Notes under the pieces: generated by a model
Told to the model about the DNA's origin: nothing
Seen by the model: the letters and a program-made list of their open reading frames with translations, nothing else
Database searches by the model: none
Translations under genes and position numbers: made by a program
Source: Saccoglossus kowalevskii
Taxonomy: Eukaryota > Hemichordata > Enteropneusta > Harrimaniidae
DNA length: 64,000 bases
Reading direction: 5' to 3'
NCBI RefSeq assembly: GCF_000003605.2
Contig: NW_003142798.1
Location: forward strand, 789,768 to 853,767
In this document: piece by piece, positions 27,101 to 35,780 of the stretch
Layout of the letters: the number at the start of each line of letters is the position of its first letter
Position numbering within the stretch: position 1 is the first letter of the stretch

Positions 27101-30100
27101 TATGTTTCGAGACAGTTGCTTTTTGGTAGCGAAATGTCAGCCTATGTTGTAAGCGTGTTCAGTAGAACCCCCCTCCCTATGCCGGAAAACGCGATTCCTC
27201 TGTCTGAGTAGTCTCCCAATTTACATGGCAGGTGCGCAGGTCAAATGCTAATGACGTCAGACGCCAAAGTAACAAAGGAATCAATTTGATAACACTGAAG
27301 GTTCATGCAAAGGTCCACACTACTATAAACTACATTTAACGCGAATGAAAACCTAGTTTAGGGGTGGAACATTAGCGATTCTGGGAGAGGAATTGGTTCA
27401 AACTGTTGTGCAAATTATTTTTTACCAACACTTAGTTCAGTGCGCCATTTTCCCTCAGGATGATGTTCGTGTATTATCATATTTTTTTTTTTCAAATATT
27501 TTATATACCTGTAATTTGTCCCATGCAATCCCTCTCCCACATGTTTCTCTGTGTAAATATTCTCCAAATCCGGTCTTCTTTCTGAGATTTGAATGGTCAA
27601 CCCCTGCTGAAAATAAAGATCAAAGCAACGAACACGAATTGAATTCCCGATTCGCGCGCTGACCTAGATTAATGGGTTATTGGCGGCCATTCAATTTCGT
27701 GACCACAACAGCGATTTTAAGTGGCAAGTAAAGTGCTTTTTTTCATTTCGATTGTTAAAAACATGCACGGGTTAACTGCAGTGACAACAGCATGAGAGAA
27801 TTTTCTAGAGAAAAAAGCTTTCTTTAAAAAAAAAAAAGTGGTTGAGTTATCGCACTGATGTTTATCAGGTGCACGGCCGTAGAATCGGAACGTGCCGTGA
27901 ATTCAGTAGCGGTTTTCCCGCTCGATTTCACACTTCCCGCTAAGAATCATTTTGCTGCTCAGATTTCATCGCATAAATTGACAATTTTTTGCTTCTGTCC
28001 CCACTCACGTTTTCTTTTTTTAAACTGGCTTGTTTGATTATGATCACCTTAAGTAAAATTCATGTTAATAGATACCAAAATTCAATAAATGCTGCGAATC
28101 CCGAAATCGTCTTTTGCTTCGTTGTCAAGTAGACGTGCGTACACTTCATGCAAATATAACTGCTGAATATCACTGCAAGGCGTCATTATGCTTGACGTCA
28201 CAGTCGGTGATCGAGATTTTAAAATACAATCCCAAATGTCTTCTGTAAGCGGAGTTGTGTTGCCTATAGCTGTTATTAGGATTCGTGTGGAATATTTGGT
28301 TTACCTCAACGCTGCGGGCATGGAATTATGTTTACTCACGTCAAATTCAAGTTGGTTGTAAATTTCTTAGAGAAAGACAGTGAGAAAAACGAAATTGAAA
28401 AAAAAAAAAAACGATATAACAATCAATCACCAAGAGAATTGATCACGATGACATACGTCACGTTTCCAGTGGATGACGATATGAAATAAATGTTCATATA
28501 TATGTAAATCACACGGTTTTCAACATCGACCTTAATGTGGTCTAATCACAAAAACAACCGACGCGCCCTGCCGTGCATGGCGCGACTGGAGCATCGTCGT
28601 TCCGTATTAAGCAGGCAACATATCGTGATATTCCCTTCACAGCTGTGCTTTATTGTGTTAAGGGCAGTGATCGTCGCATTTTATTCCAACAAATTTGCAA
28701 TTGTTTTAAATTATATTCGAAGTTTTATTTCTGAATCCAATAGTTTCTATGCGTGTCGACGGCACCGTGCACTTGTCATCCCGAAACGCCTGCAATCTGA
28801 TAAATAACACCTCCCCTATATTCACTTTATAGTTACTTGAATTAAATTAGTTCTCAAAATGGCACCTTTTTGTTTTTGTTTTTTTCATAAAAAAATTAAT
28901 CTCCTCGGGGCTGGTGACATCATTTGCCTTGTCCGTGTCTCGTACACATTAAAAGAGATTCCCGCTTCAGTAACAGCGTTAACCTGCTTGCGGTTGTGTA
29001 TCTTCGATGTCTATTCTGGTTTTGATTTATATGGAGAATTTAATATTTAAGTTCATTTGTGAACGTCTTGCAAGATAATTAAGATGGACGGTGGGATAGA
29101 TACAGTAAGAAAACTGTCTGACCTGACACACCTGCCCGATAATTGAAAAAATAACTTGCTGTCAGTTTCTCTGTTTTACCTTTAACCGAAGGATAGAGAA
29201 TATATATCGCTCTTTTTCTTACATTGAATCTCCATTCGATCACGTGACAGGTGAAGTTTACAATTTGCATATGAATACTAGAGTGATCTGCAATCTCCAT
29301 ATTAATTATAAAGATGGTTGAAAGATGTGTTGAATTGAAAATGTGCAAGCTCAGTAGACCCCGCGAAAAAAATGGCATGGCAGATGTTGCAGAAAAATGT
29401 ATTGACACATTTTAGAAATAAAAGTGTACTGACGAGACATCGTGAAAAAAATCGCACTGATCACTTTCTTCCAGTCATCCCGATAATTTAAAGCGCGGTG
29501 GTCGTCGCGCAGCGCGTGTTCCAATTTCATGTAAATAAACAATGTATTTTACACGCGTTGTATACGTCGCTATGAGTCCCATATCGAACAGGACGCGGCA
29601 CGACGACTGCCGCCCTTTAAATATTCCGTCGACCTCTAAAAGTAAAGTGGACGATCTCCTTATCATGAATACGCGTGGTGTTTGGAGTTTCTATATGAAT
29701 ATTCCTGAGGTTATGTTCAATACACCTCCGAGACCACTATTTGTGGCCCCTTACTGACGAGGGAACACTGTCGTTGCGCTTTTCAGTCTATACAGTCTAT
29801 ACAGTCTATACAGAAAGATACAAGTGTTTTACGGGAATAGTCGAATGGCCTGAATTATGGGTAATAAACAGGGTGGTACAATTCAAACAACATAAAACGT
29901 GGCGTGTCTTGTATTTGCCAATTCAAAGTTTGGTAGATGTCGTTTAGTCCCATCATAGAGTCGTGCATGCATTATATTATGAGAACGGACGATTACTCAG
30001 TAACAGCGGGGTAACAGCTGTGTCCGCTGTTTTTTTCTCCACCTCGCAATTGCTTACGCTGTTTCTGCGTATGTATCGCCCTAATTCATGCCTCTGAATG

Positions 30101-31827
30101 TATGTGACTTGCATATGTTATTACCCTGTCCAGAAAGTATGTGGTTAATCACTAATTTTGATGCGCCAAAAATACTAGCTGCAAACATGCCCATTTTACG
30201 AGAAAAAAAAACGCACCGGAATTACGATCAACCTTGACCCCAAACATGTCCGATTTTTTACAGAAAATAATTAAGTTTTTTCGTGGAAACGTTGCCATTT
30301 TAACACTCTAAGGTTAACATCATGCCCGCGCACACTGACTGGGCGCAAACGCGTATTTGCCCAAGTCGCAGTGTACTGTATTGTAACAGATGTTTATTTC
30401 CGCCAATCAGATCATCTCCAGAAGTAAGTCTTTGGGGGAGTGAGCTAACGAGCAAGAATAGGACCAGGCGAGTTGGCGACTCATTGAAATTTACATTATC
30501 CTCGTTCATTATTATTATCATAATTATTTTTATAATATTTTATCATATTGCGCCATTTTTTGGTAAACTCCTTGCAACACCGTGTGACCGACATTTCTCC
30601 TCCGCGTGCGTGTGATTTCTTGCGTTACTTTTATCCCGTGTTACTGCATGCATATTTTAGTGTTACATGATGTTACCTTTGATTCCAAGTTATTTTTAAT
30701 CCCAATGAAATCTAGTTTATTTGTAATTGATTGCCATGAAAGTGTAGGACGTCGTGCAAATATACGTTTTAATATATTGACAAAATTCATTGGAAAAAAC
30801 TTTACGTTTGTATATTCAGCGCCCTCTGTGAACTGGTTTTGGTGCGGTGCAAGAGGGCGCTCTCGTACAAGTTTATCATAGAGTATCTAGGGCGTCCTGC
30901 ATTTGCATTATATTTGTATTTTTGAGTGAAACCAACTTCCATATTTTTCAATATTTTTAATTATGCATTTTTTGCGGTATTCATAAACCTTATACATGTT
31001 TTTCTTCTCTTACTTTTAGTTATGTTCCAGACCGCGAGAGGGCGCATGACTTCGCCGAGGAGTTGAGACGAGAGTGGTTTGATGGTCAAGAGTGTCAGGA
31101 CAACGCAGTCGTGTTCTACGCATTTACCGAGAAAGAGGTAATTATATGTTCTTTGGCTCATTATGTTAGTCAATTACAAGAAAAATAACAAGTGTCCTGC
31201 AGTTATCAAGTTTAAAAAATATATATGAAGTTTAAACATGAACATACATGTCGAGATATAGCTCTGGTATTCTTTCAAACAAAATGACCACCAGTCGGCC
31301 TTTTTACGTTATATTTGAAATTCTTCGACACCAGAGGGCGCGATTTATAGGATAGGTTGATGATTAATTATTTTAAAATTTAGAAGAATTGCCTATGGAA
31401 ATATAGTGAACGATCTGTACTTTAAATTAATCTGTCTCAAAATCCAACACACTGATTATTATCTTCACCTGCAACAATATTTTACTGGCGTATTTCGTTT
31501 TTCCTCCTGCAGCTCTACATCTCAATCGGCCCAAACACGGCGAAAGTGGTATCCGATATCGAGCTAGGACAGATCTACCATCACACTACAGACTATTTCC
31601 ATCACCCCAACGTCGAAGACGATTCAGGAGAAAGCCGACTCTATGAAGGGCTGGTCATAGTTTTGACAGACCTGCACCAGGATATTGACAACGAGTGGTT
31701 TCTCACCTATGGTATTGTGTATGCCATCTCTGTCGCCACGGCAACGTTCGTGTTGTTCACTTCCATGTGCCTTATTGCAAATTGCTGTGTACATTTCACT
31801 AATGTAAAAACAGAAAACGCGTTTTAG
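5984..31827 (+). CDS. MOLO-1-like TPM-domain membrane protein, complete, four exons
   Basis: Exons 5984-6191, 17659-17788, 31020-31137 and 31513-31827 join with matching phases (1, 2, 0) into 256 codons plus stop. Residues 1-25 form a signal peptide (MARSCYFCITCCWALIATVS). Then come YNYPNPQLNPRECGR and SWVCDPDGLL, the hallmark start of the TPM domain (older name UPF0603/DUF477), followed by cysteine-bearing loops (RCECDKNC, GQEC). The core ends VVFYAFTEKELYISIGPNTA, and one membrane segment lies at about 216-244 with a short tail. In C. elegans, MOLO-1 has this layout and modulates levamisole-sensitive acetylcholine receptors. Membrane topology therefore follows the family; receptor binding here is inference. 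The ATG at 5984 was chosen because no earlier in-frame ATG exists. Nothing looks broken. Two introns exceed 11 kb and are full of repeats. Confidence 0.88.
8729..9299. mobile_element. 571-base element with inverted ends and internal tandem array
   Basis: The left end AGCTCCGCTGT (8729-8739) and the right end ACAGCGGAGCT (9289-9299) are perfect 11-base inverted repeats. The left end also folds on itself, with AGCTCCGCT pairing with AGCGGAGCT at 8751-8759. Inside are three to four head-to-tail units starting near 8817, 8972, 9131 and 9180, each opening with a TTCGACTTCTTGTTAAAAAC-like block. The third unit is cut short to about 49 bases. No coding capacity is seen. It looks like a non-autonomous DNA transposon or foldback element. 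No clean target duplication is visible, so the class is open. Confidence 0.65.
10681..10828. mobile_element. MITE with about 25-base terminal inverted repeats
   Basis: The left arm (10681-10705) includes AGTCGTCACCTGCGCATGCG. The right arm (10801-10828) is its near-perfect inverse, including GTGCGCAGGTGACGACCCT. The internal 95 bases are unrelated to either arm and non-coding. Flanks read GTTTAC on the left and TTTAAC on the right, so a TTTA-like target duplication is possible but not proven. Confidence 0.65.
11003..11290. repeat. Two-unit AT-rich tandem repeat, period about 147
   Basis: TTTGCATACTAATTA occurs at 11003 and again at 11150. Each copy is followed by similar AATATYCTRAYAGT and TTTTCTCTAATG.GTT-like text. 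The units are diverged. Confidence 0.5.
14322..14355. repeat. (TAGAA)n pentanucleotide run
   Basis: About six copies of a TAGAA unit lie just 65 bases before the minisatellite. Confidence 0.8.
14419..15012. repeat. Minisatellite, 27 units of 22 bases
   Basis: Twenty-seven head-to-tail units fill exactly 594 bases with no insertion or deletion. Only point changes separate them. Each unit is built from three short palindromes: CCATGG at the junction, GACGTC (sometimes GACGCC), and GGCGATCGCC or a close variant. The array is therefore nearly the same on both strands and extremely CpG-rich within an AT-rich intron. Because 22 is not a multiple of 3, long open frames of the type EDVGDHHGRRRRSPWKTSA appear on both strands. 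I read these as by-products, not genes. Confidence 0.93.
16365..16605. repeat. CRE-type short dispersed repeats, two copies
   Basis: On the minus strand, GTGACGTCACGGAAGTGCTT lies within 16378-16402. On the plus strand, TTACGTCACGGAAAG at 16571 is followed 24 bases later by AGAGGGCGC (16595-16603). Both match the core found at 22.14, 33.44 and 33.80 kb. Confidence 0.45.
17659..17788 (+). CDS. MOLO-1-like exon 2
   Basis: Acceptor is TGTATTTTCCAG and donor is GGAAA|GTAAGT. It encodes AEQLDSTLEVLRWNSRCECD and GAYQVAIALVGRIGIQG, the first helix-strand unit of the TPM fold with an insertion carrying three cysteines. Confidence 0.86.
19268..19306. repeat. CRE-type short dispersed repeat copy
   Basis: TACGTCACAGAAGCACTTCG followed by TCTCTAGGGGCG keeps both halves of the repeat core, with the GAGGGCGC part altered. 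Confidence 0.4.
20735..20830 (+). repeat. Possible tRNA-derived SINE head
   Basis: A box-B match GTTCAAATCC (20792-20801) lies about 40 bases after a box-A-like TAGCGCTGGGAG (20741-20752), the spacing of an internal pol III promoter. The arms do not fold into a clean tRNA cloverleaf, so a relic or SINE head is likelier than a tRNA gene. The body and tail are not delimited. Confidence 0.3.
21009..21221. repeat. Three-unit tandem repeat, period about 75-78, with E-boxes
   Basis: Units start near 21009, 21086 and 21164. Each has GGATTTGATGA (or close), GTACTC and ATCACGTGACACTGA. The CACGTGAC hexamer core is intact in units 1 and 3 and reads CACATGAC in unit 2. Confidence 0.65.
22138..22175. 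repeat. CRE + GAGGGCGC short dispersed repeat copy
   Basis: TGACGTCAC (22138-22146) and AGAGGGCGC (22167-22175) lie 29 bases apart start to start, in the same order as at 33.4 and 33.8 kb. Confidence 0.45.
23281..23590 (-). repeat. Dispersed repeat, ATTTGGTAATC family, longest copy
   Basis: The outer part (23281-23360) with TTTGGTAATCG, TAACTATTAAAAA and AGACGTTTCGAGCAA is repeated at 54041-54120, and in a shorter form at 361-410. On the minus strand it opens into a 96-codon frame beginning MADYNHENCRKVLRHKF. The internal part 23439-23495 has an inverted partner at 23770-23836. Probably a non-autonomous element; its class is not recognised. Confidence 0.5.
23770..23836 (+). repeat. Inverted partner of the 23.44 kb repeat segment
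   Basis: ATTATCAGTGGATCAGGAT and CTATACTCAGGGCTACC, with GGCCAGCC between them, match the reverse complement of 23439-23495 (GTACTCAGGGCTACAGTGTAG and GATCAGCGGAAAGAGGCC). The two copies face each other across about 275 bases. Confidence 0.55.
24505..24700. mobile_element. Diverged MITE, family 1
   Basis: AACTGTAAAGTATTTATTTT at the left, then AAAATAAAATCCAGTGAAAA, TTTACATTCAATTCGTCC and TTCAGTGAAAATTAATTCC, follow the family 1 order. The right inverted end is not preserved. Confidence 0.5.
25257..25375. mobile_element. CpG-rich MITE, copy A
   Basis: The core GATATGGGTCCCAT, then GACGCATACAACGCGTGTGA and CACGACGACTGTGGCGC, matches copies B (29487-29621, opposite strand), C (46437-46561) and D (63470-63545). 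A CGTCG run at the left end (25264-25288) has expanded to about four copies of CGTCG/CGCGT. Confidence 0.55.
29487..29621. mobile_element. CpG-rich MITE, copy B (best preserved)
   Basis: Ends are imperfect inverted repeats of about 25 bases: TTTAAAGCGCGGTGGTCGTC at the left, and CGACGACTGCCGCCCTTTAAA-type text read inward from the right. Both ends sit in TTTAAA, compatible with TTAA target use. The core, read on the minus strand, has TTCGATATGGGACTCAT and ACAACGCGTGTAAAATACAT. Non-coding. Confidence 0.65.
29788..29814. repeat. Three copies of a 9-base unit
   Basis: TCTATACAG is repeated three times head to tail. Confidence 0.85.
31020..31137 (+). CDS. MOLO-1-like exon 3
   Basis: Acceptor is TTACTTTTAG and donor is GAG|GTAATT. 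It encodes DRERAHDFAEELRREWFDGQ and NAVVFYAFTEKE. An AGAGGGCGC core at 31037-31045 falls inside the coding sequence. Confidence 0.86.
31513..31827 (+). CDS. MOLO-1-like exon 4
   Basis: Acceptor is TTCCTCCTGCAG. It encodes LYISIGPNTAKVVSD, a histidine-rich stretch (YHHTTDYFHH), EGLVIVLTDLH, the membrane segment and the tail to TAG. A candidate AATAAA lies at 31870-31875. Confidence 0.88.
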   Translation, partial: LYISIGPNTAKVVSDIELGQIYHHTTDYFHHPNVEDDSGESRLYEGLVIVLTDLHQDIDNEWFLTYGIVYAISVATATFVLFTSMCLIANCCVHFTNVKTENAF

Positions 31828-33432
31828 GTGCTTAGCTGTCGTCATGGAATTCTGTGGCATCAAAAGACGGAATAAATTAACCACCGAGAAAGCCACACAA
31901 TTAGCAACTATGCAAGTTCCTCGGAAGTAACTAACTATTTATTTTCGTCTCTGATTAAAGACGTCTGTACGTAACGGTGACGTGAAGAGTAGTGGGAAAT
32001 CAGGAGACAATAACAATAATAATCATAGCATGTGATAACCCTAACTTTTGGGGTCGAATCACGTACTGACTACATAAACACTTGATTTTCACTATGAATC
32101 CGTGACACGATGTTTAAAACAGTGCTCTACTTCAATTAAAAATATCCACATAGTTTATTCGTCTGGTGTATTGTGCCGACTGTTCAGTATCGTTTCTGAT
32201 GTTTCTGACCGTTTCTGACGTGAATGTTTTTACTATTGTTCGTCATTTGTTTATGTGGCTATGTCAGGGTAATTGTGACAGCTATATTTCGGGCATCGCA
32301 TAACAACCCACCGTAGTCTCCAATGACCAATGAATTTGTACTGGGGCTTTTTATATTACAACTCTATGGAGTGGGAAACTGTGCGTTACTTGTACGCATC
32401 ACCAGCATAAGATTCATGTTTTGACCTGCCGGTCGTGTTTTTCACAACCTCCCGTGATGAACAAAGTAAGAACACTGTGTGTATGTTTTTTTTTATAATC
32501 AAGCACATAATCGGGTTTTACATTGGCGCATATGCCTTCTAACAACACTATTTCTGGCAAATTTCACGAGTAGAGGGCGCTGTGACATCATATGTTCTCG
32601 TCGGGTGTCCACCCACGGGAGGCACAACCGTGTTGCGCCGGTGTCCTGGTAAACACGCTTGCAGAAAATAAAATAAGAAGCAATACCAAGTAGAGACGCT
32701 TCCCGAGTTCCACCAGTTAACTAATGCACAGTGTAACTTGCAGAGAGAATAACAAAAACTTATTGATAAAAAAAGTGAAATTACATTTTGAATTCTACTC
32801 TCTATAGACATGTTTTTTTTTATATCATTAAGTAGTTTATTAACGTATCTGTGTGATGTGTGACCGAAACACGTTGCGTTTATTTACTGTCACCGTGAAG
32901 GTAAATTCCATACTTGTCGAAATTGGTCAATCAATACCTGAAAATGTTAATAATGATGAGTAAAACGTATTTTTCTTAACAAAGTTGTCTGTTTTGTTTA
33001 TATTGTCCATACACTATGATCTGCTATACTGTAAAATAGTATTTAATCCTCGGGGCGGAGCTACGTCACAGAACGTTCTACGTTCTACAAAATCAACTTT
33101 GAAGTAATCCTGAACAACCGAATTTATATATGTTACACACGCGGGTAATGTACACTGTACAGGGCAGTCTCAACAACCATCCCAAAGTACCGTTTTCTGA
33201 GAATGTTCGGCCTTTGTTTTCACCGTGATGGTTGCCAGACGGTGAAAATTCCCGGATGTCCGCCCCCCTCCGGCGATGATCCGCTTCCCTGGCGTAATTG
33301 GTTGAGGTACAAAGTGGCCACCCACAGATAGTATTTTGTTTGACCTGTGGTCGTCTGTCAATACAATTACGAAATATCTATCTAATGTCGATTTGAACAC
33401 CGCTGCTTGCACAAATGACATCTCCGTCATTT

Positions 33433-33466
33433 TGACATCACAGAGCGCTTTGTCGTTAGAGGGCGC
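33433..33466. repeat. CRE + GAGGGCGC short dispersed repeat copy
   Basis: TGACATCACAGAGCGCTTTG is followed by TCGTTAGAGGGCGCGAA. This is the most complete copy by eye. Confidence 0.5.
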
Positions 33467-33800
33467 GAACAGGGCACTGGGAACTAAAGACACAGAAAAT
33501 GACGAGAATTCTCTAATACTACACCGATAACACGAACATCACAAAGTGCGTTAATTACGAAGATAAATTAATCAGGAAAATAATTTAGCTGGTGACGAAG
33601 CGCTTATACTACGCTAATCAGTGAGAGACCCCATTCACCGTGACAGCGTATGTATTGTTTTGAACTGCCCGTCCATAAATAAATAAAAATACTCATTTTA
33701 GAGATTTGTTATATTGTAATGACGATCAACTTTGCGACAGAGGGCAGAGAATTGTATATTTAACCGACAATTTTTACACCAGTCTACATGTACGTCATTT

Positions 33801-33826
33801 TGACGTCACAGAAACATTGAGGGCGC
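33801..33826. repeat. CRE + GAGGGCGC short dispersed repeat copy
   Basis: TGACGTCACAGAAAC is followed by ATTGAGGGCGCGC, about 365 bases from the previous copy and in the same orientation. Confidence 0.5.
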
Positions 33827-34962
33827 GCTCGAGGGCACGACTCACTGGGAAGGTATATTCCAAGAAGTCAAAGGTATATGTGGGTATGTATTTTTTATTT
33901 ATTTATTTATATAACGTGACTTGTTAATGAGTCACAGTGTACAACAATATGGCGGACCAGTGTTTTGTAACAGTAAAACTGAGAATTATACTCGCAACGT
34001 AGACTGATTCGGCAATAAACCCTATTACTCACAAACGCCAAATGAATTCCCATGCTTCATATTCCCCATGGTTGAGGGTAATTGCCTATAGAAAGGACCC
34101 TGCTGCAGCAACCTTTGTTTGTTTTACCCAGTGCACAAATTGACATTTTAAAAACTATTTTGATACATTATTGTATAGAGAAGAAGAAGAAGAAACTGGA
34201 CAATTCTTTTGACGTAAATTGGGCTAGAATTATATTACTTAGACTAAATAAGTAATTTAAATGCAGCTGATTTTCTTCCCGAATCTTCCCCAGGTCAACA
34301 AATATGACTAATATGCAAAGTATATTACATTTTGGGGTCTGGTAAAAGTAGTAACAAACCCTTGAGTTTTTTTAAGTTTTTAAATAACTTATTAATGAAC
34401 ATAACGCCAATAATGACGAGTTATCTCAATTTAGGATCGTTGTTTTCCAAAATGACATTGTTTCAACAAGTATGGCGACTGTAAGTTTATTTATTATAAA
34501 TTACAGTTACTATAACTAAGCTCGAACAGTAAACATTCCGATTTCCTTTGTTGTTTTGCCTAAGTTTCCAATCCCTCTTCTCAAAGGTTTATGATAATTT
34601 CATTAAAAAATGGTGTCTCAATAAATTGGTTCCTGTAATTGTTTTTTCGCCTTTTGTGACCGTAATTATGAAATTAATAAATGGGTGCAATAGCTAAGTC
34701 TGGTTATATTGAACAATCAGACAACTGAATGACCCATGATCGAACTAAGAGCTCCACAAAAGAGTTTTTGGTATAAAACAATATATATTGTCTACCTTCA
34801 TATTAATCATATACAAATGCGCCCGACATTACATGTAAATTATCGAGAAGGCATTTTATTGTTAGAAGGTTCGCCCTCTCTCCTGATAAGGCGATGAGTG
34901 GCGCCAGTTCTGTAGCTGGATATGATCGGTCAATTTCATTCACATATTGTATCTGTCCTCCC

Positions 34963-34970
34963 TATATAAA
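34963..34970 (+). promoter_or_regulatory. Candidate TATA box of the TIR gene
   Basis: TATATAAA lies 239 bases before the TIR start codon, in CCTATATAAAGAAG context. It would place transcription start near 34995, giving a roughly 200-base leader, if the leader is unspliced. Confidence 0.35.
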
Positions 34971-35201
34971 GAAGCAGGAATTTGTCAATGTTAAGAACCC
35001 AATTAGATACGATATAATATGATATACTATAACTATTTACTGTTGTTCGTTTCGCGGTAACCAGTTTTCGCCATACTCACATATTATTATTTTAAAAAAA
35101 ATGAAAAAACAAATAAGCCTAATACAAGTCTAGGGCTAATTTCCATATGATTGATTCAAGCGCACATGGTCAAATCTAACTGTAGCTGAAGCTGAGAAGA
35201 T

Positions 35202-35780
35202 ATGTTTAAGTTACAGCGCCCTCTGAGTGCAATAGACATGCACCCGGAAGAAGTTGTCGGTAAAATGGCAGCGCACAGGCCAAAGCCGGAGGAAATAAAA
35301 CCACCCGAATACGAATTTGATTTCTGTATGCTATATCACGATAGAGACTTGCCTTGGGTGCAAAAATTCGTCGAGGAGATAGAATCATCAAATCCTTCAA
35401 GGCGTGGATATTTCAAGGAAAGAGATTCCATTTTGGGCGTCTACGACTTTGACAATCTCGAAGAAGCCCTGACTGTCAGTAGAAGGACGTTTGTGGTTCT
35501 CAGTTACCATACGAACACCAGCGAACTTAGTTATTTCGAAGGACTCAACGCACTAGAAAAATATTTACAGGAGAACCGCAAAGAAAATCGTGATCGCCTG
35601 GTGCCGTTAGTACTCGAAGGTGGCATAGTTCCTAATTTTCTCCGTGTGTTTTCTACGATGGAAGTTAAAAACAAATATTTCATGAGTAAAATCCGAAAAA
35701 CTCTGGAGTTACCACTAGGATACACTTTCCATAGAAAACCGAGCCCAGTGCAAGAACACGCAGTATCAAGTATGTATTAA
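35202..35780 (+). CDS. TIR-domain protein, first coding exon / 192-residue form
   Basis: A TIR domain spans about residues 37-168. Box 1 is EYEFDFCMLYHDRD. Box 2 is YFKERDSILGVYDFDNLEEA then RRTFVVLS, with ILG where many TIRs have a PG loop. RLVPLVLEGG follows, and the domain ends KYFMSKIRKTLEL with YF in place of the box 3 FW. TIR domains signal through self-association downstream of Toll or IL-1 receptors, or cleave NAD. Glu113 in SYFEGLNAL sits where the SARM1 catalytic glutamate lies, but receptor TIRs also carry a glutamate there. No signal peptide or N-terminal domain is seen. The layout is closest to short TICAM/TIRAP-like adaptors. ATG 35202 is the first after an in-frame TGA at 35193. 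Read through, it stops at 35778-35780 with AATAAA at 35786. Confidence 0.85.
   Translation: MFKLQRPLSAIDMHPEEVVGKMAAHRPKPEEIKPPEYEFDFCMLYHDRDLPWVQKFVEEIESSNPSRRGYFKERDSILGVYDFDNLEEALTVSRRTFVVLSYHTNTSELSYFEGLNALEKYLQENRKENRDRLVPLVLEGGIVPNFLRVFSTMEVKNKYFMSKIRKTLELPLGYTFHRKPSPVQEHAVSSMY

Larger units (their letters stand above)
17789..31019 (+). other. MOLO-1-like intron 2 (about 13.2 kb)
   Basis: No coding exon was recognised. It contains a possible tRNA-derived SINE (20.7 kb), a three-unit E-box tandem array (21.0 kb) and the paired inverted repeat segments at 23.3-23.8 kb. It also holds a family 1 MITE fragment (24.5 kb), two CpG-rich MITE copies (25.3 and 29.5 kb) and several CRE / GAGGGCGC sites. 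A 181-codon frame at 25590-26135 was rejected. Confidence 0.6.
31828..34960. other. Intergenic region between MOLO-1-like and TIR genes
   Basis: No coding exon was recognised. Two CRE + GAGGGCGC repeats lie at 33433-33466 and 33801-33826, and one AGAGGGCGC at 32572-32580. With those in the 3' part of the MOLO-1-like gene they form a cluster of GAGGGCGC cores. The rest is AT-rich with no structure I can name. Confidence 0.55.
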
